NCBI GenBank assembly: GCA_963753075.1
Contig: CAVWAR010000002.1
Coordinates: 744,001 to 808,000 of the forward strand
DNA: 64,000 nt
Reading direction: 5' to 3'
From: Prado023 sp963753075
Lineage (GTDB): Bacteria; Actinomycetota; Actinomycetes; S36-B12; CAIYMF01
This document shows positions 25,802 through 34,847 of the stretch, in pieces (positions within the stretch are counted from its first letter, which is position 1; each line of letters begins with the position of its first letter). A program made the position numbers and the translations under genes. The notes beneath the pieces were generated by a model. The model was not told the DNA's origin and ran no database searches. It saw only the letters and a list, made by a program, of their open reading frames with translations.

Positions 25802-26692
25802 ATGAGCGGTACCAAATCCAGTGAGTCGGGCACGGGCCGGTCCGTACTGGCGATCGTCGTCGTGGTGCTGGTTGGCGCAGCCGCGGCGGTCGCTGGCAGT
25901 GCCGGCGGCCTGCGGATCGGAGGCTGGCCGGTGTTCGCGCTCTGCACCGCGGTGGCCTACCTCATCAACTGGGTGGCCTTCGTGCCCGCGTGGCTGCGGC
26001 GAACCGAGCGGTTCTACGACCTGACCGGCACGGTGACCTACCTGACGGTGGTCGTGATCGCCCTGGTCGCCGGGTCGCGTTCGTCGGTGGCGATGGTCCT
26101 CGGCAGTCTGGTTGCGGTCTGGGCGGTGCGGCTGGGCAGCTTCCTGGTGCGGCGGATCCGCCGGGAGGGGACCGACCGGCGGTTCGACCGGATCAAGCAA
26201 GACCGGGCCCAGTTCCTGGTGACCTGGACGCTGCAGGCGCTCTGGGTGGTGTTGACCGCCGGCGCGGCACTGGCCGCGATGACCAGCGCTACCGAGTCCC
26301 GGTTCGGGCTGATCGGTGTCGTTGGCGTCGTGGTCTGGCTGGTCGGGTTCGGCATCGAGGCCGCCGCCGACGACCAGAAGCGCGCCTTCCGGGCGGACCC
26401 GGCGAACCGCGGACGTTTCATCACGACTGGCCTGTGGGCCTGGTCCCGGCACCCCAACTACTTCGGGGAGATCACGCTGTGGGTCGGCGTCGCCCTTGTC
26501 GCACTGCCGGCGCTGTCCGGGTGGCAGTACCTCACCCTGGCTTCTCCGCTGTTCGTGACGCTGCTGCTGACCCGCGTGAGCGGTGTCCCGCTGCTGGAGG
26601 TGCGCGGCCAGGCGACCTGGGGCGACGATCCCGAGTACCACGACTACGTGGCTCGCACACCGGTCCTGGTACCCCGCCCACCCCGACGGTGA
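25802..26692 (+). CDS. DUF1295 (steroid 5-alpha-reductase-like) membrane protein
   Basis: The 296-residue protein has about seven membrane segments. The conserved DUF1295 C-terminal block is present: GRFITTGLWAWSRHPNYFGE followed by WVGVALVALPAL. In the family this His/Asn/Tyr region binds NADPH. Substrates may be lipids or steroids, but bacterial members are largely uncharacterised. ATG 25802 is chosen over earlier in-frame starts because the leader then is short and followed directly by the first membrane helix. Confidence 0.85.
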   Translation: MSGTKSSESGTGRSVLAIVVVVLVGAAAAVAGSAGGLRIGGWPVFALCTAVAYLINWVAFVPAWLRRTERFYDLTGTVTYLTVVVIALVAGSRSSVAMVLGSLVAVWAVRLGSFLVRRIRREGTDRRFDRIKQDRAQFLVTWTLQALWVVLTAGAALAAMTSATESRFGLIGVVGVVVWLVGFGIEAAADDQKRAFRADPANRGRFITTGLWAWSRHPNYFGEITLWVGVALVALPALSGWQYLTLASPLFVTLLLTRVSGVPLLEVRGQATWGDDPEYHDYVARTPVLVPRPPRR

Positions 26693-26816
26693 GCAGCGGC
26701 GGGACGGTGCGACGCCAGTGCGGGTCGGGCTAGGTTCGCTGGTGTCCGGGTGCCTGGCCGTGTTGGCGGTGGGCGGGGTTTGGGCTGGTCGCGAGGTCGC
26801 CGCGTGAGGTGACGTC

Positions 26817-27105
26817 ATGTCCGCTTCCACGATCCTGCTTCCGATCCAGCCGTCGGCAATGTCGACCGCCCACCTGGCGGCCGTGTCCTACCTGGCCCGC
26901 TACGCCGGGCGGACACACACCCTGTACGCCTACCAGCTGAAGCGCTGGTTCGGCTGGTGCGAGAGCAACGGACTCGATCCGCTGGTCGGGATCCAGCGCG
27001 CCCATGTCGAGCTCCAAACCCGCCACCTCGGCGAGGCCGGGCTGATGGACTCGTCGGTGACCACGATGATGCACGGGGTGCGGGGCTTCTTCCGGTTCAC
27101 CTGGG
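26817..27105 (+). pseudogene. N-terminal fragment of a tyrosine recombinase
   Basis: From ATG 26817, about 95 residues match an integrase SAM-like core-binding domain: AVSYLARYAGRTHTLYAYQ, LKRWFGWCESNGLDPL and VTTMMHGVRGFFRFTW. The catalytic domain is missing. After about 27105 the frame runs into unrelated sequence that in another frame encodes an MBOAT-like membrane protein. It is a truncated integrase. Confidence 0.7.
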
Positions 27106-27117
27106 TCGCTAACTCAG

Positions 27118-27492
27118 ATGCTCCACCGATCTTTGGGGGCGGATACCTTCAGCGGGTTCTGGCACCACTGGAATCCCATCTGGGGCTACTACCTGGGGCG
27201 ATTCGTCAACGTGCCACTGCGTAGGGTCATGCCGGCCGCTGCGGCCGTGGTTGCCACGTTCATCGTCAGCGGGGCGATCCACGACGCCGCCATCTTCGCC
27301 GTCACAGGCTCGCCGACGGCTCTGTTCGTGCCTTGGTTCGCGGTCCTGGGCCTGATGGTGGTTCTCAGCAAGAGGTTCGGTATCCGGTACGGGTTTCAGG
27401 CGTGGATCGCGCGCGTCGTTATCAACGTCGCGCTCGTGATGGGGGCACTTGCATTGGTCACGGCTGGCAAGCAGCTCCTCGGATTCGCGTAG
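27118..27492 (+). CDS. Small MBOAT-like membrane protein, perhaps N-terminally trimmed
   Basis: The 124-residue product has TFSGFWHHWNPIWGYYLGRF followed by FVNVPLRR and three hydrophobic segments with SGAIHDAAI. The FW-x2-W and a histidine in a membrane segment (SGAxHD) recall the active-site region of MBOAT O-acyltransferases, but full MBOATs are about 400 residues. It begins at the breakpoint of the integrase fragment, so the original 5' end may be lost. Whether it is expressed is unclear. Confidence 0.5.
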   Translation: MLHRSLGADTFSGFWHHWNPIWGYYLGRFVNVPLRRVMPAAAAVVATFIVSGAIHDAAIFAVTGSPTALFVPWFAVLGLMVVLSKRFGIRYGFQAWIARVVINVALVMGALALVTAGKQLLGFA

Positions 27493-27826
27493 CGGCCCGA
27501 CTCACGGCACTCTCCCGACCGAGTCCACGGCCCCTCCCTTCTCCGAAAGCAGCACACAACTCACGTCAGGTCCACCAGCGGCGACTGCTGCGCGCCGCCG
27601 GCAGCGTGCCCCACACCGCCGCCAGTGGACGCACCGCGTGGAGAGCATTGTCGGTCTCGGCCGTGAGGGCGTCGTTGCCGCCCACAATGACGCGGGCGCT
27701 ACGGACCCCGATGTGCCTGAAGTCGAGATGCACTCGTCTACCACTACCTCCACGATGACCCGGGCCGAAGGGTTCCGGCTCTCGGGGGCGCCTCGGCCCC
27801 CCCGCGCGCGGCAGGACGTTCGGCAC
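27493..27826. other. Non-coding stretch homologous to the region upstream of 33278
   Basis: No plausible gene is seen on the plus strand. On the minus strand a short frame (about 27690-27565) reads RVIVGGNDALTAETDNALHA and continues with VRPLAAVWGT. A similar peptide, RVTVGGSDAGAAETVHAL, occurs at the matching place near 33130. The two regions are therefore copies of one ancestral segment. The peptide family is not recognised. Confidence 0.5.
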
Positions 27827-27854
27827 TTGAGGTCCCAGCCGTCCCGGATAGCGT
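27827..27854 (+). promoter_or_regulatory. Putative promoter of FG-GAP gene A
   Basis: TTGAGG (27827-27832) and TAGCGT (27849-27854) are spaced 16 bp apart and lie 37 bases before the ATG. The same arrangement (TTCAGG, 16 bp, TAGCAT) is conserved upstream of the paralogue at 33278. About 90 bp around it are close to 90% identical between the two copies. Confidence 0.4.
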
Positions 27855-27891
27855 GGTACCGGGTCAACTGGATATGGGACGGGGTGGCGTC

Positions 27892-29358
27892 ATGCAGCGT
27901 GCGCTGTTGGTGGGGATGGGTCTGGTTCTCGTTGGTGGTGTGGTCACACCGGTGGCGACACCAGTGGAGGTGGCCCCCGCCTCGGCGGCGGTCACGAGTG
28001 CGGCGATGCCGTATGACTTCGACGGTGACGGCTATGCGGATCTGACGGTCGGAGTTATCAAGGAGGACCTGCGGGGCAAGCACAACGCTGGGGCGGTTCA
28101 GGTGCTGTACGGGTCGACCTCCGGGCCCACCGCCCACGACCAGTTGTGGCACCAGGGCCGCAAGGGAGTGAAGGGCGCGCTGGAGAAGGGCGACAAGCTC
28201 GGTTGGTCGTTGGCCTCCGGCGACTTCGACCGCGACGGGTTCGCCGACCTGGCGATCGGCATCCCCCGCGAGGACGTCGGGGCGAAGAAGGACTCCGGGG
28301 CGGTGCAGGTGCTCTACGGCAGCCCCGCAGGGCTGACCGCTACTGGTGACCAGGTGTGGCACCAGGGCACCAAGGGGGTGCCCGGCCGCAGCGGGGAGGC
28401 CGACGGGTTCGGTGAACAACTCGCTGTCGGTGACTTCGACGGCGACGGCTACGCGGACCTCGTTGTCAGCGTGGCCGGGGAGGATGCGGGCGAGAAGCAC
28501 AACGCCGGTCGGGTTGTCATGCTGCGCGGTTCGGCGACGGGTTTGACGTCGGTCGGCGCGCAGTCGTGGGGCGAGGGGTCTGCGGGCATCGCCAGCAAGC
28601 CGCGGTCCAATGAGATGTTCGGGTATCGACTTGCCGCCGGCGACGTGAACGGCGACGGCCACGGCGACCTGACAATCGCGGCGCGGACCCGGTCGGCCGG
28701 GGGACCGACCGTTCATCTGCTGCTGGGTAGCCCCAGCGGGTTGACCGCGTCTGGCAGCCAGCACTTCCGCCTTGCTGACCTCGGATTCCGCTGGGCTTCC
28801 ATCGATTCGTTGTGGCTCGGCGATGTGAACGCCGACGGTCGCGACGACCTCACGGTGAGTGGCTCCAGAGAGGTCGGTGTGCTCCACGGGCATGCCGACG
28901 GGCTCCATCCCGGTCCTCTCGCCGCGCCCGGCCAGCCGGGCACGGACGCGATCTGGTCCACGGAATGGTCCCCGCTGGCGGGGTCCGCTGCGACCGGTGA
29001 CCTCACCGGCGACGGACACGCAGACCTGGCCATGACGAGGGGGCCTGACGACCAGATGGGCATCGTGATCGGCACCGGCCAGGGCCTCGGATCGGAGGTC
29101 ACGCAGTGGCCGGTCTCGGGGGTGGCGCTCAACGTCCTGCCACTCAGCGGCGGGACGCACATGTGGCTGGCTCTCGGCGACCACATCACGCCGGTCGGGA
29201 GCTCCTGGTATGCAGGGAAGGTCACCGTCCTGCAGGCAACGCCAGCTGGTGCGCCTGGGCCGGCCACCGTGTGGCACCAGGACACCCCCGGGATCAAGGG
29301 AGTCGTTGAGTACGGCGACATGTTCGGCTTCGCAGTCGGTGGGCCTGCCCTCGGGTGA
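27892..29358 (+). CDS. Secreted FG-GAP (integrin-like) beta-propeller protein A
   Basis: The 488-residue protein starts with a signal peptide (MQRALLVGMGLVLVGGVVTP, cleavage likely near ASA at about residue 35). Six blades with calcium-type loops follow (FDGDGYADL, FDRDGFADL, FDGDGYADL, VNGDGHGDL, VNADGRDDL and LTGDGHADL). The repeated WHQG..GVPG and AGAVQVLYGS segments separate them. The C-terminal WHQDTPGIKGVVEYGDMFG likely closes the propeller against the first blade. No enzymatic domain or membrane anchor is present. It is one of six paralogues between 27.9 and 40.0 kb. A surface or extracellular binding role is inferred from the fold. Confidence 0.85.
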   Translation: MQRALLVGMGLVLVGGVVTPVATPVEVAPASAAVTSAAMPYDFDGDGYADLTVGVIKEDLRGKHNAGAVQVLYGSTSGPTAHDQLWHQGRKGVKGALEKGDKLGWSLASGDFDRDGFADLAIGIPREDVGAKKDSGAVQVLYGSPAGLTATGDQVWHQGTKGVPGRSGEADGFGEQLAVGDFDGDGYADLVVSVAGEDAGEKHNAGRVVMLRGSATGLTSVGAQSWGEGSAGIASKPRSNEMFGYRLAAGDVNGDGHGDLTIAARTRSAGGPTVHLLLGSPSGLTASGSQHFRLADLGFRWASIDSLWLGDVNADGRDDLTVSGSREVGVLHGHADGLHPGPLAAPGQPGTDAIWSTEWSPLAGSAATGDLTGDGHADLAMTRGPDDQMGIVIGTGQGLGSEVTQWPVSGVALNVLPLSGGTHMWLALGDHITPVGSSWYAGKVTVLQATPAGAPGPATVWHQDTPGIKGVVEYGDMFGFAVGGPALG

Positions 29359-29887
29359 ACCGCGGCGGGGCGAGTCCGCGTCCTCTGCCGCCGGCGACCT
29401 CGGGCCGCCCGATGCCACGCCTCGGGTCCTTCGTTGATGAGTTCGTTGGCTCTCATCGACGACGGCCTCCGGTAGCGATGGTCGCAGCGATCCGGCGACC
29501 CGGTCCACCGGCCGCCAGACTCAGGAGCCTCTCCGCTTAATCCGGGAGTCGCGCTCGCGCAGGCGGCGATCGGCTCGCACGGAACGTGCGTCCTTGCGCC
29601 GCGAAACGCGCACCTTGGGGCAGGCATCACAGCGCCCAGAAGCCCGCGCCGATGGCAGCGCCGACTTCCGTCGCCGGGTGGGGCTTGCCGCCTGCGGCTG
29701 GGGCCGGTCGAACGCCGCGACAGCTCAGACTGCTTCCTGTCGCCGCCAGGGACGGCACCTCAACAACTGATAGCTCCCGGTCAACGATCCGTCAACGAAG
29801 CAGGTCCCTTGCTTGGGGGGCCGGGACGGGCCGCATCGGCATCGGCATCGGCAGTATGGTCGTTTGAGGACTGGGGCGGAGGCCGTG
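29359..29887. other. Non-coding stretch with one copy of a 39-bp direct repeat
   Basis: No plus-strand gene is recognisable. The minus strand has a short basic frame ending at 29521, which includes GRCDACPKVRVSRRKDA. It overlaps the direct repeat at 29600-29638. The region separates FG-GAP gene A from the hydrolase. Confidence 0.4.
29600..29638. repeat. 39-bp direct repeat, left copy
   Basis: This segment matches 30879-30917 in 37 of 39 positions and contains TTGGGGCAGGCATCACAGCG. Together the two copies flank the alpha/beta hydrolase gene at 29888-30820. On the minus strand both encode GRCDACP-x-VR. Confidence 0.85.
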
Positions 29888-30820
29888 ATGAGGAAGTCAA
29901 CTGGCGTCGTTCTCGGTGCGGCGGCCGTGGGTCTGGGGGCAGCCGCGGCGGGCCGGCTGAGGAGCGGTCGGGGGGCGTCGGGTCCGGAGTTGGCCACCTT
30001 CAGCAATGGGATGGCCTACGCAAGGTTCGGGGTGGGTGCGAAGACCCTGCTGTGGATCCAGGACCCCGGGCATGCCGGTCACGCGGGCCCGTACCTGAGG
30101 ATGATGGCCACGGTGGTGCGCCCCCTCGTCGACGCGGGGTACACGGTGTTCCTGGTGGGTCACAAGCCCTATCTGCAGCAGGGTTGCACGCTCGCCGACC
30201 TGGGCGATGACTATGCCGAGCTGATCGTGGAGGAGTTCGACGGTCGGGTCGACGTGGTGGTCGGCGACTCGGGCGGCGGGATGATCGGCTTGACCTTGGC
30301 CGCCGGGCATCCCCACCGTTTCGGGCACATCGCGATCGTCGCTGCCGGCGAAGTCCTCAGCGAAGCGGTGCGGGTGGCGACCGTGGAGTCCGCCCGACTG
30401 CTCGCCGCGGGCCATCGTACGGAGGCCGCCGGGGTGATGGTGGCCGTCATGTTCCCGCAGGTGCGCATGGGCTGGGTCCAACGCCTGATGGCGTTCGTGG
30501 TCGGACGGGTGAGCTTCCCCGCCGACGTCGAGCCGGGAGACGTGGTTGCCGGCGCTGAGGCCCTCAGTTCCTTTGACGGTCGAGAGGTGCTGCCCACCAT
30601 CGCGGTCCCGGTGCTACTCGTGGGCGGTGACCGGGACAGGTCTGTCTCCGAGGAGATCTACCGGGAGACCGCTGGCCTCATCCCGGACTGCACCCTGCGG
30701 ATCTACGCGGGCAAGGACCATCTCGGCACGATCAGCAACCCGCAGATGCCCCGCGACGTCCTCGATTTCGTGGCGGCCTCGGTTCGCGGGACAGGCACGA
30801 TGGGCGCACGAGCCGAGTAG
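29888..30820 (+). CDS. Alpha/beta hydrolase with N-terminal hydrophobic segment
   Basis: The 310-residue protein begins with a hydrophobic, signal-like segment (TGVVLGAAAVGLGAAAAG). The nucleophile elbow is VVVGDSGGGMIGL with Ser128. The acid is in LLVGGDRDRSVSEE and the histidine in YAGKDHLG, giving a full catalytic triad. The oxyanion region is near IQDPGHAGHAG. It is probably an exported or membrane-bound esterase or lipase-like enzyme of unknown substrate. It lies between two copies of a 39-bp repeat inside the FG-GAP paralogue array. Confidence 0.75.
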   Translation: MRKSTGVVLGAAAVGLGAAAAGRLRSGRGASGPELATFSNGMAYARFGVGAKTLLWIQDPGHAGHAGPYLRMMATVVRPLVDAGYTVFLVGHKPYLQQGCTLADLGDDYAELIVEEFDGRVDVVVGDSGGGMIGLTLAAGHPHRFGHIAIVAAGEVLSEAVRVATVESARLLAAGHRTEAAGVMVAVMFPQVRMGWVQRLMAFVVGRVSFPADVEPGDVVAGAEALSSFDGREVLPTIAVPVLLVGGDRDRSVSEEIYRETAGLIPDCTLRIYAGKDHLGTISNPQMPRDVLDFVAASVRGTGTMGARAE

Positions 30821-30878
30821 GTTGCCGAACGTGCCGACGCACTCGGCGTCCCGCCGCTCTCGGTCAGGCACATACCCG

Positions 30879-30917
30879 CGCGAATCGCGCACGTTGGGGC
30901 AGGCATCACAGCGCCCA
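30879..30917. repeat. 39-bp direct repeat, right copy
   Basis: This copy differs from 29600-29638 at two positions. It lies about 60 bases after the hydrolase stop. The rest of 30821-31173 shows no gene. Confidence 0.85.
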
Positions 30918-31173
30918 CTCTGAAGACATCCCATGGGGGGGGGATCCCCGGCGCATGGGAGTGCGTTCCTGAAGGCCGGACGACGACTGTGTTGACGCTG
31001 GGGACAGAACCCTCGCGAACGGTGACCAAAGGCGACGACCGTGGTGTCTGACGGCTCCCAGGCCCGCCGGACGAGTGCGACGCTGCCTGCCGCGACCCGG
31101 CGGCAACATCGGCGCAGCACCATGGGAGTGCAGGCATGGGAGAGAAGGGAGACTGGCGATGTTGAAGTAGCTC

Positions 31174-31630
31174 ATGGCAACGACAGCGGTCGGACTGCTG
31201 GCATTGATGGTGCCACTTGGCGCCGTGTCGGCCTCGAACGATGCCCGGCCGTCCAAGGGCTCTGGCGACGTCATGCTTGAGTACGTCGAGGACGCCGGAT
31301 GTGGCGAGTTCGGCCGAGCGCAGATGTCCTCGGAAGGCCGAGCGACACACCTCGGTCGGCTGGAGATGACCGCAACTCACTGCGCGTCGTACGCACTGGC
31401 AGGCGGCGAGGCCACGATGGTGGCGGCCAACGGTGACGAACTCTTCCTTGGGTACTCCGGGACCTGCAACGAGTCGGGTTCATGCAGCATTGACGCCCCA
31501 GGTGGCTGGGGGGACCGGGCGGTTCGAGGACGCCAGCGTCGACGCCGCCTTCACTGTGCAGTTCGGGGCGCCGCAAGCCGATGGCTCCATCGTCGGGGTG
31601 TGGGTCTGGACAGGCTCGCTCGGCTACTGA
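31174..31630 (+). pseudogene. Small secreted beta-barrel-like protein, frameshifted
   Basis: The first frame encodes a signal peptide (MATTAVGLLALMVPLGAVSA) and then RATHLGRLEMTATHC and ANGDELFLGYSGTC. After CSIDAP the reading shifts by one base into QVAGGTGRFEDASV and VGVWVWTGSLGY, which ends at 31630. The second part clearly continues the same domain: GGTGRF and a closing tryptophan strand occur in small secreted beta-barrel families. A C-run (GCCCC) or G-run in between can account for the shift. An ATG-TTG-AAG-TAG just upstream suggests an original longer signal peptide lost to a stop. Confidence 0.6.
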
Positions 31631-31976
31631 CGGCCGGACCTGCTCGCAGCCCTGGGCTCGCCCACCCGGAGGCTCCCGCCAGGAACACTCCCATCCGGAG
31701 GTCGTAGTACTTCGCGTGGAACACCGACGCGATACCCAAGAAGTGAATGTCCCGAGCCGCTGTCCGGTCGACAGCAAGGTGAGTCCTTCCGCCGCCTGTG
31801 GACGCGGTTGAGTCGTGATCTGGCGTCGGCTTGGTGCCCGGGTGGCTTGCCCGTGGTGGCCGCGTTCGGGGTCGTGTCAGTTGAGATGTTGCCGTGTGGG
31901 GTGACGCCACGTCGGGGATCCACACGATCGGCTTCGGTCCTTGTCGGCGTGGAAAGGAACGGACCCTTCGCCGGCC
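31631..31976. other. Gap without recognised feature
   Basis: These 346 bases lie between the broken secreted protein and the inverted FG-GAP remnant. I see no coding frame with family signatures and no strong hairpin. Confidence 0.4.
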
Positions 31977-32999
31977 TCAGCGCCCTGCGATGGTCGTCCC
32001 GAAACCGTCGTGAGGTTCAGCGGCTCCCTTGATTCCGGGGCTGTCCTGGCTCCACACCGTGACCGGTCCGGGGTTCCCGTCGGGGGTGCCCTGAAGGACC
32101 GTCACAGCTCCTGTGTACGCCGAATCGGGCGCGTGACTGTGGGTGGCGAGCAGCCACGCATGACTGCCACCGCTGAGCGGCAGCACCTGCAGGTCCGCAT
32201 ACTCGGCCCGTGGGTAGCGGAACGATGTGGGACTGGATGACAGACCCGCGGCCGTGCCGAGCACGATGCCGGGGCCTCCCTCGCACATCAGGTCCGGGTA
32301 CCCGTCACCGGTGATGTCCCCGGCGGCGGCGTTGATGGCGGTTTCGTCCTCGCCGCCGCCGCACCACAAGAGTCCGTCCTGACCTGGGGAAGGGTCTCGG
32401 GGCAGGGGTGCGACGTGCAGGCCATCCTCGTGCCCGTGCAGCACGACTTCCGACTCGTCGGCCGATGCCAGCACCAGATCGGCTCGGCCGTCCCGGTTGA
32501 AGTCACCGAACGTCGCCGTGAACCTGACGTAGCGCATCTCTTCGCGGAGGATGTCGGTGGGCACCATGTACTGGCTGCCCGCAGAGGTCAAGCCGGTCGG
32601 ACCGCCGAACAGCAGGTGCACCGCCGAACCGTTCTGCCCATCATCCGGCGGAATGTCCGACTCCGTCTTGACGACGATGGCCACGTCGTCGTGTCCGTCG
32701 CCGTTGACGTCCCCAACCGCCAGGTCATGGCCGAACATCTCCGCCACCGCAGGCTGACCGGCAATGCCCGCCAGCCCCTGCCGCCACGTCTGCGCCCCGG
32801 AAGAGATCAGCCCACCCGGGCCCCCGCGCAAGAGCACCACTCGACCCGCGACAATGACGTCTCCGACAGCCTCAGCGACCCCAACGACGAGGTCCGCGTA
32901 CCCGTCGGCGTCGACATCCCCGGCAGCCACGCTGGACCCGAAAGCGGTCCCCGCCCTCGTTGCGGCGCGGTAGGCGTCGAAACCCCAGGTCTCGAGGAA
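31977..32999 (-). pseudogene. FG-GAP protein B, inverted and missing signal peptide and first blades
   Basis: The minus-strand frame reads TAFGSSVAAGDVDADGYADL, then VNGDGHDDV, FNRDGRADL and ITGDGYPDL. The family C-terminus VWSQDSPGIKGAAEPHDGFG closes it. It aligns from the third blade of the intact paralogues onward. The first two blades and the export signal are absent, and the frame upstream has no start codon, only the GTG at 32930 inside a blade. It is a 5'-truncated remnant, in opposite orientation to the other five copies. Confidence 0.75.
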
Positions 33000-33211
33000 T
33001 CTCGTGGCCGCGTCCCGCCCCGGTCAGCGGCGGTGCCCCACTTCGCCGCGAGTGGACGCACCTCGACGAGAGCATGGACGGTCTCGGCTGCGCCTGCGTC
33101 GCTACCGCCCACTGTGACGCGGCCCAATGCGGGCATGGGCGGCCGTGCCGGGCAAGTCTCAGCGCTACCTGAACGGGTGCCTCGCCCCCGCGAAGGTGGG
33201 ACGTTCGGCAC

Positions 33212-33239
33212 TTCAGGTCCCAGCCGTCCCGAATAGCAT
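33212..33239 (+). promoter_or_regulatory. Putative promoter of FG-GAP gene C
   Basis: TTCAGG and TAGCAT are 16 bp apart and 39 bases before the ATG. This mirrors the arrangement before gene A. The -10 here is closer to consensus than in copy A. Confidence 0.4.
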
Positions 33240-33277
33240 GGAGACTGGGTCAGCTGGATATGGGACGGGGTGGCGTC

Positions 33278-34723
33278 ATGCAGCGTGCGTTGTTGGTGGG
33301 GATGGGTTTGGTTCTCGTTGGTGGTGTGGTCACGCCGGCGGTGACGCCGATGGGCGTGGATACTGCTTCGGCAGCCACGCGAGCGGCGATGCCATTCGAC
33401 TTCGACGGTGATGGTTTCGCCGACATGGCGATCGGGATCAAGGGTGAGGACCTGCGGGGCAAGTCCAACGTCGGCGCTGTGCAGGTGATCTACGGATCGG
33501 CGTCCGGGCCGACGTCGCATGACCAGTTGTGGCACCAGGGCCGCAAGGGAGTCAAGGGCGCTCTTGAGCGCGGTGACAACTTCGGTCGTCGGCTCACCTC
33601 CGGGGACTTCAACGGCGACGGGTACGCCGACCTCGCCGTCGGGATCACTGGGGAGGACATCGGCAAGGCGAGGAACACCGGCGCGGTTCAGGTGCTCTAC
33701 GGCAGCCCCGCCGGGTTGACCGCTTCGGGTGATCAGGTGTGGCATCAAGGCACGCCGGGCGTGCCGGGGACGAACGAGGACAATGATCGCTTCGGTGAGC
33801 AGCTCACGACCGGGGACTTCGACGGCGACGGCTACGCCGACCTCATCATCCGCGTCGGCTACGAACGGGTCCGCGGCACGAGGGGGCGCATCGTCGTCCT
33901 GCGGGGCTCATCGTCCGGGCTGACGACCAGTGGCGTCCAGAGCTGGAACCAGAAGTCGGCCGGACTTCCCGGATCCTTGCCGGCCTACAGCTTCTTCGGC
34001 TACCACGTTGTCGCCGGGGACGTCACCGGCGACGGGCGCGACGACCTGCTGATGACCACGAACAACGCGTCGCACGTCTACCTGTTGCCCGGCAGCCCCC
34101 GGGGACTGACTTCGAGAGGCAGCCAGCACTTCGAGGCGGCCACGCTCGTTGGCTCAGCGGAGACCTGCGGCACCTTCTCGTTCGGCGAGTACGGCGCGAC
34201 CCTGGCCGACTTCAACGAGGACGGTCGGGCCGACCTGGCTGGGGCTGGAGGTTGCGGCGTCAGCCCCGCGCTGGTGTTGCATGGCCACCCCGATGGCTTC
34301 CATCCCCGTGCTCTGCCCATGACGACCCAGCCAGGCGTCGATGGCATCCGCGAGCTTGCGCACGACAACGACTACTTCGGCGGACCAGTCGCTGCCGCCG
34401 GTGACCTCACCGGCGACGGTCATGTCGACCTCATGGTCGGCCGAGACCTGATTGTGGGCACTGGCTCAGGCCTCGGCTCCACGGTGGTGCGGTGGCCCAC
34501 GGGCCCCGACCTTGCGTTGGCCGGGTGCCACAAGTGGAACGTCCTCCCGCTGAGCGGTGGCAACCACGACTGGCTCATTTGCGGCGCCGTCGAGGCGGTG
34601 ACGGTCGTGCGGTCCACCGAGTCGGGCACCCAGGGAGAGTCCAGCGTGTGGAGCCAGGACAGTCCCGGGATCAAGGGGACCACCGAGGCCCGCGACTCCT
34701 TCGGATCGTCCGTGGGATCCTGA
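33278..34723 (+). CDS. Secreted FG-GAP beta-propeller protein C
   Basis: The 481-residue protein has nearly the same signal peptide as copy A (MQRALLVGMGLVLVGGVVTP). Blades contain FDGDGFADM, FNGDGYADL, FDGDGYADL, VTGDGRDDL, FNEDGRADL and LTGDGHVDL. The ending is VWSQDSPGIKGTTEARDSFG. The third blade is divergent (IIRVGYERVRG). Similarity to copy A extends through the promoter and ribosome-binding region (GGGACGGGG) and falls off toward the C-terminus, as expected from duplication followed by diversification. Confidence 0.85.
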   Translation: MQRALLVGMGLVLVGGVVTPAVTPMGVDTASAATRAAMPFDFDGDGFADMAIGIKGEDLRGKSNVGAVQVIYGSASGPTSHDQLWHQGRKGVKGALERGDNFGRRLTSGDFNGDGYADLAVGITGEDIGKARNTGAVQVLYGSPAGLTASGDQVWHQGTPGVPGTNEDNDRFGEQLTTGDFDGDGYADLIIRVGYERVRGTRGRIVVLRGSSSGLTTSGVQSWNQKSAGLPGSLPAYSFFGYHVVAGDVTGDGRDDLLMTTNNASHVYLLPGSPRGLTSRGSQHFEAATLVGSAETCGTFSFGEYGATLADFNEDGRADLAGAGGCGVSPALVLHGHPDGFHPRALPMTTQPGVDGIRELAHDNDYFGGPVAAAGDLTGDGHVDLMVGRDLIVGTGSGLGSTVVRWPTGPDLALAGCHKWNVLPLSGGNHDWLICGAVEAVTVVRSTESGTQGESSVWSQDSPGIKGTTEARDSFGSSVGS

Positions 34724-34847
34724 GCGGGCGCTGTTGCGGCTAGCCCCACGGGGAGCAGGCCGTTTGGCCCTTCTCGGTGCGATGTCGTCCGGCTAGTGTC
34801 GAGACGCAGAACATTCGGACAGGGGTCGCGAGGGACGGGGTGGCGTT

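Noticed and set aside
27502..29508. Minus-strand frame of more than 600 codons opposite FG-GAP gene A
   Set aside because: The FG-GAP frame on the plus strand has a signal peptide and regular blade motifs. The antisense frame is a by-product of the repeats.
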